64,000 nucleotides of DNA from Plecoglossus altivelis (GCA_036571765.1 BROE01000011.1:5655962-5719961), one strand, 5' to 3'. Positions 26,786 through 39,501 are shown, counted from the stretch's first letter. Numbers and translations: made by a program. The notes: generated from the letters alone by a model not told the origin.

Positions 26786-29700
26786 GTCTCCTTGACTCCA
26801 GCTCAGTCCTGGCCCCGGAAGGAGAGAACATGGTGGATGTGATTAGTCTATTCCTCTCTGGCTGGGTCTGACATACTGCTGGCTTATGTGTCTGGCAGGC
26901 TGTGACTTATATTAGGCCATTTAGCTCACATCACACACATGCATACCGCACACCCACCCACAGATACAAACACACAAACACATTAACAAAGAATAACATA
27001 CTTCACAAAGGGCATAACTCGTTTTGGAACAGAAATATGACAGTGTTGCCAGCACAGCAAATCTGAATGTATCCATGTGCATCCAGCACTGAACAGGTCT
27101 TCTTTCTCCTCCCCAATCTCACTGATGCACATGTAGGATGACTCGAGAGGGGGTGGAGTGGAAGAGAAAAGAGAGGGAGTGAAGGAGAAAGCTAGAAAGA
27201 GGAGAGAAGGAGGGAGCTAAGGGGAGAGGGGAGAGAGAGAGATGGGGATTTTAAATCTAAACAAAAAAGAAAAGAGACAACTCTTTTGACTTGACACAGC
27301 AGAAAATAAGATTAATGCAAGCCTGTCCAGACACCAGTTAAGAGACTGACCTTGCACATGTTCAAACACACTCATCCCCACAATGTCGCCATATCCTACA
27401 GCCAACATCATGACATAATGTGATCATGTAGATCAGAGACGCAACCGCCTGAACAATTCCACTTGACCATCATCATCACGGTTGAAAACACAGAAACCAA
27501 GTAAACACAGTCCTATGGTTGATGATGTACACCATCGCGTGTGACAGCTGCTTCTCTCTGCGTGACAAGCATGTGCCTGTTATGTGACAGCTCTGCAGAG
27601 AAGAGAGGAGGCTGTCGACCTTTGCGTTGATTCGATAAGGAACGAGCGTCCTGTCACATGTGCCAGTTTGAAATATGACAGCTTTTCACACCAAACCAGA
27701 AAAATAACCTCCGCCTCAATACCAGTGACTGAATGAACCCGCAGCAGGGGGAACTGGAGAAGCACATGGTTCACCCACGGCCTCCAGCTGTGGCAGCCAT
27801 AACAGAGACTAGGGAGCTGGGAATGGAGGACTGGGCAGGGAAGAGTGGTAACACCCACACTACCCCCCGTCCACGCGCTGCCTTAACAAGTGTTTTGCCT
27901 TCCTAACATTTCCAGTCACACAACATACCTGGCAACCAAACGATCCCGTGGCCTCACGTTGAGGCTGACATTTACACACAAGCTTTTCTAAATATACGTC
28001 ACAGATACGCCTGATCGAGACATCCAGTGGAGGGAGCTGGTCGGATATGGAGTCGTCTATATGATCTTCGATTGGAAGCTGCTAACGATGCTCTTTCTCA
28101 CAGCAGAGTCTTGTCAGTTATACAGACGAATGACAGTTGATCAGACAACAGGACCAGAATGTTCTGATTTAAGTGCTCTTTTACTTTAATTCATTCTACC
28201 AAATATAGTTTGACTCAACTGTCAGCAAGCAGGCTTTACAGGTATGTAAATGATAAAAAAAAACCTGCTGCCATTTGACAGCAAAATCTGGGTTTTTGAA
28301 TTATGGATGATTAAAGCCGCATTACGCATCAACATTATAATATGTATAAATTCCAAATGTCGTATAGCACTCTCTCCTCTGACATGGTCTAAATTGGAGA
28401 TTGATGTCAACAGCTTTTGATATTTTGCAAACCTGTCATAAGGATGAGCCCATTTAAAGTGAATGTCTAAGTCCATTACTCAATTGCTGTTTTTTTATTT
28501 CAGGGGGTTTCAGACAAAGCAAGTTAGAGTATCTGTGGGCTACATGTAGGCTACTGCATTATTTTAATAGATTTTGTTTGTGTTTCCGTTTCTAGTGCTT
28601 TAGGATTTGACAAGTATCAACATTTTCCAATGTCATATATATTTAAACCACCCAGGAACTATTCTGACATGGACTCAAAATAAGGTTCAGGATACAAACA
28701 TAAACACAAAGATTTAGGTCTGTGGATTAACTGCTTTGTCACGTTTTTTTTCTCCTTCATGACTTACAGTAGGCTACAAACATGCCATTACACAATGAAT
28801 AGAAAATGAGGACAGGAAAAAAACATGGGGGAAAAAAAGGAAAAAACCAAGAAAACCTAACAATCAAACAACAGACTGAGTGAACTCATGAATGGATGCT
28901 ACCAGTACAGGGTGGAAGAACAGCAGTAGCCAGCATCAAGCTGTCACGCCAACTACTCAACAAACAGTAATCTATCAGAAACACCAACGAGGGCTGCTGT
29001 GTGAGAACATGCAAACAGGGATGGAGAAATAAATACACGGCTGTATCAAATCCAACTGAACTCCGTCTGGTTCATAAATCCATGTCAACTGATTTCAGGG
29101 ATGCAGCACATTTGTGCCGCAAGTCTTTCCTCTGGGGGGACCCAATGACAAGCACGTTTGAAATAAATTAGCCCAAATGTAAGTTCTTTAAATAAAGATT
29201 ATGAACATCTCATTTGAATACTGTCTACTACTTCACAGTAAACCAGCCTACTATGTTACGGTTAAAGTATGTTTTTAGCACAGACCATCACATCTTAAAT
29301 CCTTCAGTAAAGTCCATCCGAGGGCAAGAGCAGTGGGGAAAAATGGGGGGTAAACACTGATATGATTGGGGATTAAAAGCGACATGTATTCTGTGACGTG
29401 ATTACTGCACTATTATGAGACTGGCATGAGAAAGGAAACAACTTTGGGCATATTCACCTTCATTTGAGCGAAACATTACACACTACCACCATCAAGTGGC
29501 AGACATCCAAACCACATCTGTGTCACATGTTCTGTAGTTTTGGATTCGCTGGGAATGCTGCCTCAATGCACCGATTAACAAAAACACTTTATCCTGCTGG
29601 CAATGATGTTAACATTTACCTTTCTCTAGCACTTCTGCACATTGTAGACAGTCTTACATGAGGGGCACCATGGTCAGAAGAGCCTCTGTCCATGAAGCCT

Positions 29701-31636
29701 TTGCATGTCCAAAGTACACATGGTCTACGCCACACTTCTTAGACACATATGCTGTTATTTGTAAAACATCACACATCCTATTTGAAATCCTGGCGACACT
29801 AACAGAAGAAGCACAGTCAAGTAGGAGCTGTGGAAGGAACTTCCCTCCTACGTGTCACTTCCTGTGTTCCACCACAGTGTGGTACTATTCTGCGGCTGCT
29901 CTTCACATCCTCTCTACAGCTTTTGAAATTGCCTGGATTCGCATAGTGTTTGTATGTGATAATCGATTTTTTTGTGATAGATATGTGTTTGTTTGTTGTG
30001 TGTGTGTGTGTTTGTGTCTGGGAGCCAAATGGTGGAGAGGGGAGACTGAAACAGTGTTTGTGTTTGTGTAGATGGAACGTTGACTAAATGAATCACTGTC
30101 ACATGTAGGACAATTTGTTCTTCTTCATCCATTCAGTCATATGTGGTCAAGTCATATGATTGTAAAACACACAGAGACCAAGATAATTATATACACAGAT
30201 TAAATAGGGCAACAGCACAAGAAGCTTTGGCAGCTATTGGAAGAGACTGCAAGGCGGTGTTTATCATTTCCCCTCTCACTTGCTGGGGTTTGCGTTCACG
30301 TTTGTGTCCTAGTCCATCTGTGTTGGTCTGAACTCTGAACTCGTTTTGCCCATGAGAAAAGCTGGGGTCTGGAGCAGATGGTATTGATTCTCGGTTGGGG
30401 TTTAGAGTTAGGCGTCGGGGGCTTTTCAGTCTAAAAAACCACAGCATTCCACAGGCAATCAAGCGATGTACGGCCCCATGACATCATCGCCTGTGGAATG
30501 AACTGACATAATAGCAGTTTGGAAAGTGACCTGGGAAACAATCTGAAATAAAGTGCACCAGGCATTTAAAGAGGTCAGAACAATTCCAGAAAGGATAGCG
30601 AGCATCAAAACAAGTTGACAGTAAATGAAATGTAAACACTGAGTATGTGTCTGTGTGACCCTCAAATGCTTATTTAATGGTGGTTTTTCCTTTGAGCCAA
30701 AACATACAAGACCAGTTTTGTTAAACACATGTAGAATTTGACTGAATGCATGAAGAACTCTTTTCTTGACAAAGATGCACAAGTATAAAATTCAGTCTGT
30801 CTCTCCCTCTCTCCCTCTCTCTCTCTCTCTGCCCATTCACAAAGTTCTCCCATGCTGTGAGTTTACAGAGAGCACACAGTTTGGAGAACACCCAGGCAGC
30901 CTGCTGGCTCAGCACGTCTGCTAGGAGAAAGCCTGAAGTGAGTCTCACAGGAAGGCTTGTGCTCACTGTCAGATGCCCTGGAAAAACCATCAGTGTCTGT
31001 GAACCTTGCAAGCTTTCTCCTCAGGACATCCAAAGCAGACCCTGCACGGTGTTTCAGGACAGGCTCTGCACTGCGTGAGTGATAGGATTAGGGTGGAATA
31101 TGTGCTGGATGAATGCAACCCAGAGATCCTTAAAATGACTCCTGTTTTTTTCACTGTTCGATGTTAAGTCTTCCCAGAGTTCATGCAAATCCATGGATCT
31201 GGTTTGGAAACATGTCTGGCTGAGAGGGTGAGAGCTGCTAGCAATATTTCTAGTTCACAAAGTAGATGTAGTCATTTGAAACTTTGTAACTGGGTGCAAA
31301 GCCAAGGAAAAGGGGTGGGAGGCTTCTTGAAAACATACTGTAAGTAGGTGCAGCTGGGAAGGAAAGCACAGGGAATAGAGTTGGTCTCCATATGAAATTA
31401 TTTTCATGTGGTCCCCCTTTTCCTTCTCTCACTCTTTCCCTAACACTCCTCGTTTTTCCCCTTGCCAATGCCAAAAGTGTCAGACACAACTCTGGTGTAC
31501 ATAAAATATATCTTTGGGAGTTTTCAAACTGCTTGTTGGGTTCAAATTGAGAAATATGAGAGAAGAGATCATGTAGAAGAAAAGGAGGAGGACAGAGAGG
31601 AAAGGGTGTGGAGATCATTAAAAGGACAAGTAACAA

Positions 31637-31642
31637 TTTATT
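31637..31642 (-). terminator. Candidate crabp2 polyadenylation signal (AATAAA)
   Basis: TTTATT on the plus strand reads AATAAA on the minus strand, about 150 nt downstream of the crabp2 stop codon. It would give a short 3' UTR. No alternative hexamer was examined in detail. Confidence 0.4.
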
Positions 31643-31792
31643 TGTGGGTCTGAGAGCTTCCATGATCAAATATGACTTGAAAAGGCAAACAGAAGGCACA
31701 GACATACATGTACATGCATTAAATGTATATAAATGTATAAACAGCATTATAAAAGTATAAAGGTATATAGTCAAAAACTTCTTTCAAGTCTA

Positions 31793-33268
31793 TCATTCTC
31801 GTTCATATACTCTGGTGCACACCACATCCCCTGCACTCATTGTCTGAAAAGAAAAAGTAATTTGAATTAATACATCTACACTCTGGTATGGATCTCTTAC
31901 AAAGACACCCAAACACTGATTGGATGGATGGATTGCATTACCAGTATGAGCTCGCCATCATTGGTCAGCTCACGGGTCCAGGCAGTCTTGGGTCCCTCCC
32001 CTTTCTGCAGAGTCTGTTCACAGCTGATCTTGGTGGCTGTTTCCCACTGAGGAAAACTCTGAAGGGAGGTAAGGGAAGGAGATCACAATATCAGCGACAG
32101 CTTTCCAAACGGAAAGCTCTTCATGTGCTCATGAATACGCAGGTGGCCATAGATGAGCAGGTTTTGACTGAGCAGTTGTCAACATGCTGTATGTGACAGG
32201 CCTCTTGTCTCTTGTGCACTGGACACTTCACCAGACGTGGGACCTGGAAGAGCTGACCTCTGTATTATGACCCATGACCTTTATCACATGACACAGGAAT
32301 TACTTCCACATGCCTATACTGCTGGCTGCAAAGCCCTCCTTCAATATCCTATGTCTACAGAAAATGCATAGAATAACATCCCACTTTGTGGGGAGAATAT
32401 AAACTGCGTGGGTTTGCACTCACTGCTCCTGCGCACATTCTTGGAGAAATATGCATAGAATAACAGTTGCTGGCATGGCACATGGTGCGGGTGTAGATAA
32501 GACGGTGTCGGGAGTGCTGGGTTACCGTGCAGGGGCGTCCGTCCACCGTGGTCTCAGTGAAGGACTGTCCCACGGTGAAGGAGATGTGGGTGGTGCGGAC
32601 GCTGGTGGAGGTCTGGATGGACAAGGTGGTCTCCTGCTGACTGATCTCCACTGCAGGCCTAGAGGCTGCTGCTACAGCTATCTTCCTCAGGAACACATTC
32701 ACACCTAGAGGAGACCCCCACACACACACGCCCACGCATACATGCACACGCTTACTCGCACAGCAAAATTCTATAATGAACCAACACTGAAAAGCAATTA
32801 AACAATCTTCCTCTTGATGGAGGTCAAATATGTTGCTTATAATTAGTGATATATGGTGGAGTTATTGACTTAATGAGTTGTTTTGTCAACCACGTATCCA
32901 ACCTTAGTGCAAGGCTTCCACTCATTGGATTTGACTTCAGACTAAGCGCACAGAATGGGGGCAGGTATACACACAGAGACCCCCAGATCGAGCTGTGCAG
33001 GCCTAGAGGGGGCCCATTTGAGGGCATAGTTTTGTTTACACTGGATTTAATTACAATCGCATGAGGACCTCGCTTTCCACAAACCCTTTGTTTTCCTATG
33101 TAATGGATGTTATTGACTTGCCTTCTTCTAACCCCGCTGTTTTTCTTTCATTCTTTCTCTCTTTCTATCTTTCTCTCTTTCAAATTCTCTTTCTCTTTGT
33201 CATGCACTCTGTACGTTGTGTGTGTGTGTGTGCTTGTGTGTTGTGTTTGTGTGCTTTGCTGTTCTCAA

Positions 33269-33299
<31 letters not shown>

Positions 33300-33759
33300 C
33301 CTGTGTGGGTGTTGTTTGTGTGATTGTGTGTGTATATATGTGAGCTTGTGTGTGTATGACAATATGCAGAGTTTCAGTATCATATGGCATGCTTATAGTA
33401 TTGTCCACACCTACATATTTAAATGAATGTTTTAGGGGTTTACTTTCATATCCGCCACAGAACTGCCAATGTTGTCAAAGGATGACAATGAAATACAATT
33501 GCACTGGTTTACCACAAACCAATATGTTACTCCATCTTGGCACTTACCCAAGAGTGAGATTCTTTAAAAGTGACTGCAAATCTTTGACTTGCAAAAACGC
33601 TCAAAAATATGTACGTCGTGCTCCATTTCAGTACCAAAACAGTAAACGAATGATAGTAAAGACAAAACCCAACTCACCCAGCGCTTTTAGAAGTTCTTCA
33701 AAATTTTCGGAACTTTTCATTTTCCATTTTCCAGAAAAGTCTGCAAGTTCACTATCCAT
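31793..33759 (-). CDS. crabp2: Cellular retinoic acid-binding protein 2
   Basis: Four exons were joined by reading phase: 33759-33678 (27 codons +1), 32704-32526, 32058-31942 and 31843-31793 (stop TGA). All have GT-AG junctions. The product is 142 aa and matches the four-exon intracellular lipid-binding protein gene structure. Exon 1 gives [20 protein letters not shown]. Exon 2 gives [20 protein letters not shown] and TTVDGRPCT. Exon 3 gives [19 protein letters not shown] and NDGELIL. Exon 4 ends [11 protein letters not shown]. The retinoate-carboxylate triad of CRABPs (Arg111, Arg132, Tyr134 in mammals) is present here as Arg116, Arg137 and Tyr139. The residues of the ligand-dependent nuclear localisation patch (Lys25, Arg34, Lys35) are also kept. 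The protein is a small cytosolic beta-barrel that binds all-trans retinoic acid and hands it to RAR in the nucleus. The N-terminus (MDSELAD) is about five residues longer than the mammalian one, and the C-terminal VYERE has Glu where mammals have Val. Crabp1 is less likely because crabp2, not crabp1, belongs to the 1q21-q23 block. Confidence 0.93.
33216..33356. repeat. (GT)n-rich microsatellite in crabp2 intron 1
   Basis: TG-rich stretch with several pure runs separated by TTGT/GCTT interruptions. It lies inside the 973-bp first intron of crabp2. Confidence 0.85.
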
Positions 33760-33882
33760 TTCCAGTTTGAATGTAGTGAGCGTTAACTGCAATAAATGTG
33801 TCAAATCCGTAAGGTCCTGCTCCTACCTCAATTCTAAAACTACTCAGCGCGCTCCCTCAGGTACCGCTAGAATCCCTCCTCT

Positions 33883-33951
33883 GCTCTCGCTCGCTCGCTC
33901 GCTCGCTCTCGCTCGCTCTCTCGCTCTCTCCTTCATCTCTCTCGTCTCCCT

Positions 33952-33990
<39 letters not shown>
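33883..33990. repeat. (GCTC)n plus (CT)n tract upstream of crabp2
   Basis: GCTC tetranucleotides at about 33886-33925 are followed by pure (CT)n at about 33955-33990. On the crabp2 sense strand this is a GAGA/GAGC purine tract ending about 125 bases upstream of the start codon. It is therefore probably within the proximal promoter or 5' UTR. Confidence 0.85.
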
Positions 33991-33992
<2 letters not shown>

Positions 33993-35400
33993 ACACCACA
34001 ACCACACACACAAACCACACACACACACTCATATACACACACTCTTTCGCATGCGGTTGATTCAATTCGATGGTTGGCGTACCCCATTCATTGACTCCTC
34101 CTGGAATTTTCACGGAATATGATCGGTACCTAAGGTGAAACTACTCAGATTCGCCATGGTCGTACTGAGCAATACGCATATCGTGCGTTTCATTTATTGG
34201 CATCATTTATTTCTCGCGGGACGATGATTACAGTTTACACATTTAGAGATAATTTGTGAGAACATCCTTCTAGATAGCTGACTCTTTTAAACGATTGGTT
34301 TGTTTGTTTTCATCCTATAAGTGGCATGGCGCCAGCCAGCAGGGATCCTATGTGGACCCCCTAAGCGGATTGAGGCAAGTGTGCGAAAGGATAAGAGATG
34401 TTTGTATTTGAGACGTCCAACCTAAGGCAGAGTCTATTGGAATGTGAAATCAGATATTAGGGACAAGCTTGAAAGGGGATAGAAAATTGTTTTGAAAGAT
34501 GTCAGAAGTTTTCAGTGGGGTCAATGAGGCACTTTTTATTGAATTTTTACCTTTCTTCCTATAGAATATATTTTTGGTTCAAAGTCAGTTAGTGAGTGAG
34601 TGAAAGTTTTCCTCATCAGAAAAGCTTTTTTCTAACTCACAGGGTGAAGGTATGGGTGAGTTATACTTCAAATGTATGGGGTAATTACTGATGCGTGTGG
34701 TAGCCTAATTAGCCCCTCTTAATCCTTTTAGTCTCTCAACTAGCCCCAAAACATTCTAGATAAGCAGTGATACCTCTGAAAACATTCAACTAACAGAAAC
34801 ACACATGTGGTTTGCATGTAGGGCTAGGCCTCCTTTTTGACCCTTAAATGTTATTTAGCCTACCAGAGATTTGATCAATATCATGAGGTGAATCTTAACA
34901 AAATACACTGTGGTTTGCTTTGCTTTCACCGCCGGTTGATCCCTTTCTTTTATCAGTTCTGCAAGACCATGAGGTGAAGAGGTCCAGAGAAGGAGCGAGT
35001 CACAGAGAAGTAAGACGGACACCCTCATATGAAAAGGTGACACAGGACATCTTGTCTGTTTCTATGACAACCGGTTTAGTTTCCAGATTCTGGATTAATA
35101 TGAGACCTCCCCTGAACACTGACTCATTTCACCGCCTATAATCGCTGGGGCCATCAGAACTGGGAGCAGGTGGACAGTGGACTCAGTGTTAAACCTATAC
35201 AGGTTCAACACGTTGGCCTTGTCCAAGCTCTTTTTCGAGGTAGCTTTATTTATCCTTTAATAATACACTATCGCTGTGTTCGTGTTCTACATTAGTAGAA
35301 TCCTCTGTATTTTAATTTGTTTTTGCTAAAGTTAACCTTTCACAGTTAAAATGAAAAATACAAATCGTTTTTAAAACCTTTATTTTGAAACTTTCAAAAT

Positions 35401-35452
35401 AGGACAACCGGAAAATGGAGTGAGTGGCTGCACTCTGGCGAACACGTGTGTG
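35401..35452 (+). other. Possible non-coding first exon of polr3gl (3' end only)
   Basis: The coding exon of polr3gl starts only four bases before the ATG at a good acceptor (36093/36094), so a separate 5' UTR exon must exist upstream. The best donor I see is GTG|GTAAGA at 35452/35453. It is preceded by an E-box CACGTG at 35443-35448. The left boundary shown is arbitrary. Confidence 0.3.
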
Positions 35453-36097
35453 GTAAGACACACTTTTAGCCTACCTTTTAGCTTGCCTTCTTACAAAAAA
35501 AAGGTGTGTAACACGCGTTACATGCATGTACACTAGCCGGCATGGATTGTGGATAATGCTCGTTGTATTAGATGCTTTAAAATATAATTAGCTAGTACAC
35601 ATACCCGGTTGGAAAAACAACCACGTTGGAAGGCTATACTGAGCAACTCAATGTACGGTTACCTAGGCTACTAGCCTACCTGAAAAGGAGTGTCAGTGCT
35701 CTAATATCAACAGTCTAGGTAAGTTGACCAAGGTAGAACTTATCGGCCAAGTTTACAAAAAAAGATCGTATGTTCATCTACATTTTGTAAAACTATTTAG
35801 CTAGTGCTTTTGGCTATTGTTGTTGCCAGGTAATCAATCTGGCCCTTTAATTTCCTTCACATTGGCATTAACGAAGTGTAGAGCTAAGTATTTATATACG
35901 ATTTGGTAAATGTTTTGTTACCTTGTAAAGCTTATATATATTACATATATGTAACCATTATTGTCGACAATGCATTTGTTTTCTACGGTATTATTATCCA
36001 TATAGATGGCACTGGTCGTTTGTTTAGATACTGTGATTCTGACTGAATGGAATTTCCCAATGCCTTCTTAACGTGTACGTTTCCTTGTCCCAGAGTT

Positions 36098-38749
36098 ATG
36101 GCTGGAAGAGGTGGCAGGGGTCGTGGAAGGAGTCAGCTGACCTTCAGTTTGGAAGATGTGGGGATTGGAAAGGGTGAAACCCTACCCCCTACCACCTTCG
36201 CGCCATCACCTTTATTTCCCGTATGTTACAAAAGTACAACCAATGTGAGGGGATCGCTAAATCCAAATCTGCTACCAACCATAAAGCCTATTGACATTGT
36301 TTGATTGGCCGTTATTGGAATTGTGACATCAATTGCATCAAAATGAATCGTGTTTTGCAATGAAACGTTCATGTTACTGATGATGCTGTCTATTTGTGCC
36401 CAGCCCATGGCAGCCCAGCCAGTGCCCCTGCAGACAGGAGAGGAGATGGATTACATGCTGGCGTTGAAGCAGGAACTGAGGGCTGCCACCAAGAACCTGC
36501 CCTTCTACATCAGGCGCGCTGCCTCCAAGAGAGGTAGTCTTCACACTACGGCTGTGCGAAAGTGCTGAGTTTGTTATAGAGGGCCAGAATTGCCGATACT
36601 TTATACTTTGAAAAGCAGATTATCTACTGTTGTGTAGGCAAAAACAGTGCCTCTTAATTCGTGAAGTGAATGCGTAATCGAAATGAAAATGTGCCTGAAA
36701 ATTGAAAATGTGACTTTTCATTCCTTAAATTAGTTGGTCATGATGATGATCATAATGAAACGGGACAAAAAGATCTGTCAAGCATGTTGTTAGAATTGCG
36801 TGCTGCTGAGTCATGCGACTGCACACGCACGCTGGCATTGCACTGAAAGCTGTGGGCCGTCACAGACTGTGACCTCAGAGGGCTCTTCTGCACATGGTCT
36901 GCCTGTGAGTGGTAGACGATAGGGGATAGAGGGCAAACGGCGTAAACATAATACATTGCGTCCACAGGTCCAAGCTATACGATTAATTTGAAGTTTGCAA
37001 TTGCTTCCTAAGGAGAAAACGTAAACCGCTGGTGACCATATTAACCACCTCAGGCATAGCAACATATGGTTATCTGAAAGTAAATTAAATAGATTAGGTT
37101 ACATTTTTTCTGAAATGCATTTCAAATAATCGTATTCTCCTGTAAAGAAAAGAACAAACTGAGGTTGTGCAAAGAATGTTTTCTGTGATGGAATTCCAGC
37201 AATGATGACAAACAGGAAAGGATGGAAAATATATTGTCTACTTTGTTAATGAATTTCAACCAACTTCCGCCGTAGACGTTGATCGTTACTCTGATAAATA
37301 CCAGACGGGGGAACCTAAGGACGGCACCATTGACTGGAATCCAGGTGAGTGAGACATTAGTGAGGTGGGCTTTTTACCACCTGACTGAACTGGGTTAGAA
37401 TTGGGACAGTGGTATATTCAAGGACAGTCTCCTAGTTACCAGCACTCTAGTAAAGTGCTTTTCTCTTCATTGTCATTGGAAAGGTTATTCCAGGAGGAAC
37501 TATATGCTTGCTTCTTCACCTCAAAGTAGGGCTGGTCAGCCATGCTCCTGGAGATATACCATCCTGATGATTCTTACGCTAACACTAGTTGTGAGGTCAG
37601 GTTGTTTTAAATGAAACCATGATAAACAGTTGCTCTTCAGGGACAGGATTGGCCCTAGCAGCCTTGCCTTATAAGGTGACTTCTTTGGTTCAGTTATAAT
37701 GTCCAATAGATGGCGCCAGATAACTATTCCCCCTCTGTGACGAACTGTATTTGGTCTTGTTTACTGTTTAATGATGTCACATTATCGAGATTATTGATAT
37801 GTGGTGCGCATACATATGGTTACTGGTTACTGAGTGTTTTGATGTAAATGTTAAATATTCTGCTTGTTTTCTAGACTGGAGCAGATTGCCAAAGGAGCTA
37901 TGCATTAAAGTGAGGAAGCCTCAAATCAAAAGTGAGGAAACAGACATAAGGTCTTTCCCCATGTATTGGGTAAACTCTCCTAGCCATTTTGATATGAGCA
38001 CTGTCAACTGGTGTTCTAGTGAACTGATGTTCTCATTCCTTCCAGGACCTGTGGCGCAAGTTAAACGACCCAAGAAAACAGTGGCCAAGGAGGAGATTCT
38101 TACCAAGCTAGAGGTGGGATGTCAACATCACTGCCAGTCTGAAGCCATAAACAGATATTAGCATCATAAACATATCTTATCCGTCACATAGCCTTGACTG
38201 GTCTGAAATACGGTATTGGAAACAGAGATCAAACTGAATCTTCTTGTCGAATAAACACTCATTCATTTGTTGGGAAACCAAATCCTGTAGACTCTTGAAA
38301 AGAAAGAAGAGACTGCCAACTCCGAGGAAGAGGAGGATGAGGAGGAGAAGAAGAAGACAGGTGAAGAGGAAGAACCTGCTGAAGAGGAGTTTGATGAGGA
38401 GGACATAGAAGAGGTAATAACTCCAGCTCCATTTGCCCATGCTCCCTACCATGCCATAGTATCTTTTTTTGTTGAAACTATTCCTTTCTGACTAATGGCA
38501 TCTAAAGCTGAATTTCAGGAGTGACTATGGTTAAAGTTTAAACCAAAAGAAATGAATGAAAAAACTAAATCATTGCTATGACATTTGAAGTGGACTGTGG
38601 ATGTTGCAATGTGTCTCTTGCTCGGAGGTTTGGGGGTTTGATCAAACCTTTCTAAATTGCAGGATACCGATTACATCATGTCTTACTTTGACAACGGAGA
38701 GGAGTTTGGAGCGGACAGCGACGACAACATGGATGAAGCCACTTATTAA
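36098..38749 (+). CDS. polr3gl: DNA-directed RNA polymerase III subunit RPC7-like
   Basis: Seven coding exons join in phase: 36098-36220, 36404-36533, 37276-37344, 37875-37931, 38046-38113, 38291-38413 and 38663-38749 (TAA). All have GT-AG junctions and give 218 aa, the same length as human POLR3GL. The N-terminus MAGRGGRGRGRSQLTFSLED is followed by VGIGKGE and SPLFP. The middle part has LALKQELR, VDRYSDKYQ and IDWNPDWSRLPKELCIKVRK. A long Glu-rich segment (exon 7) leads to the invariant acidic C-terminus DYIMSYFDNGEEFG / SDDNMDEATY. RPC7 subunits form the RPC3-RPC6-RPC7 heterotrimer that Pol III needs for promoter opening. The IDWNPDW and KVRK segments and the txnip neighbour favour polr3gl over its paralogue polr3g, which has EEWIPDW in human. 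The linker at the exon 2/3 junction (FP-PMAAQPVPL) differs from the human FPPLEFRPVPL. Codon and splice quality give no sign of decay. Confidence 0.95.
37703..37716 (+). promoter_or_regulatory. Candidate CTCF-type motif in polr3gl intron
   Basis: CCAATAGATGGCGC matches CCASYAGRKGGCRS at 13 of 14 positions. It lies in the intron between coding exons 3 and 4. The AGATGGCG core could also be read as a YY1-like site. The call is motif-based only. Confidence 0.35.
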
Positions 38750-39297
38750 GCAGAATACCGGATTGGAAGCAAAACTGTCATCAATGAGAGGACCACCTCC
38801 GTTCGCAGACGTCGGAGGCCAACGCTGCTAGTCCATGACGCTCTGAATGCGTGTTTTATGACGGAGAGATAAGTAGTGCTATGCAATCCTTAAACACGAT
38901 AGGACGTGGAGGATCACGGCTTTCAAACATGTTTTATGTATGCAACTACTTGAGGGAACCGTTGAGGCTCTCACCACTGTTTCATTCAGAGAGCTGAAGT
39001 TATGATGTGGCCATGTGTTTAATACTAAATTGATCCTTTTGATACTTGATTTTAATAGGTGTGTCACTGCAGTGATACTGTGAAGGTTGCAATGTAAGAT
39101 TTTCATGTAAGTAATACGTCTGAATATCTTACGGATTTTAAGGTCATACAAAGACAATCAGGTGTTTTTAATCTAATTTTAATCATGCAACGTACTGAAG
39201 TGTGTTAGTTTACAAACATGTTGTTGTTGTTGTTGTTGAATGTAAGAAAATACTATGTAAAAGACATTGTAAAATACAGTTCTTTTTACATGATGTA

Positions 39298-39311
39298 CCA
39301 GTAGATGGCGT
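39298..39311 (+). promoter_or_regulatory. Candidate CTCF-type motif in the polr3gl 3' UTR
   Basis: CCAGTAGATGGCGT matches CCASYAGRKGGCRS at 13 of 14 positions. It has the same orientation as the motif at 37703 and the opposite orientation to the one at 25278. A (TTG)6 run lies at 39221-39238 just upstream. The call is motif-based only. Confidence 0.35.
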
Positions 39312-39501
39312 ACTTCTCAATGGGTTTGTAAGGGTGGTAACTAGTGCAGTGTTTCATACTCAAAAATAGCCTACTCGTACACCATTCATAAAAGCTATTT
39401 TAACCATGCAGTACCATTTAATGTATTTCAGCTTTTATTCAATAATGCCATATATAAGTTATTTAAAAGTAATATATAGTCCAGCCCTGGAATTTTGAAC
39501 G

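Larger units (their letters stand above)
14115..31792. other. Intergenic stretch between the THSD7-like 5' end and the crabp2 3' end
   Basis: No coding exon could be supported. It contains the promoter/5' UTR region of the THSD7-like gene near 14.1-14.5 kb, many microsatellites, a 2 x 187-bp tandem duplication, an 18-bp minisatellite, a candidate CTCF motif, and long unique AT-mixed stretches (for example 18.0-18.8, 20.0-21.1 and 28.0-30.7 kb). The crabp2 3' UTR probably occupies the last 150-200 bases. Regulatory elements for crabp2 are likely somewhere here but none is recognised by sequence. Confidence 0.6.
33760..36097. promoter_or_regulatory. Shared upstream region of divergent crabp2 (-) and polr3gl (+)
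   Basis: The two start codons face away from each other with 2.3 kb between them, so both promoters lie here. The crabp2 side carries (GCTC)n and (CT)n tracts 125-230 bases upstream of its ATG. The polr3gl side holds a possible non-coding first exon near 35.4 kb. I see no clear TATA box for either gene and no perfect direct-repeat retinoic acid response element (AGGTCA half-sites) upstream of crabp2. Confidence 0.5.

Noticed and set aside
33350..34060. 236-aa plus-strand frame, the longest on that strand without N bases
   Set aside because: It runs antisense through crabp2 exon 1 and then through the (CT)n tract, giving Ser/Leu runs. It is a shadow of crabp2 plus a microsatellite.
36098..38749. 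polr3g instead of polr3gl
   Set aside because: The IDWNPDW and KVRK segments, the 218-aa length and the txnip synteny match POLR3GL. The paralogue has EEWIPDW and different neighbours.
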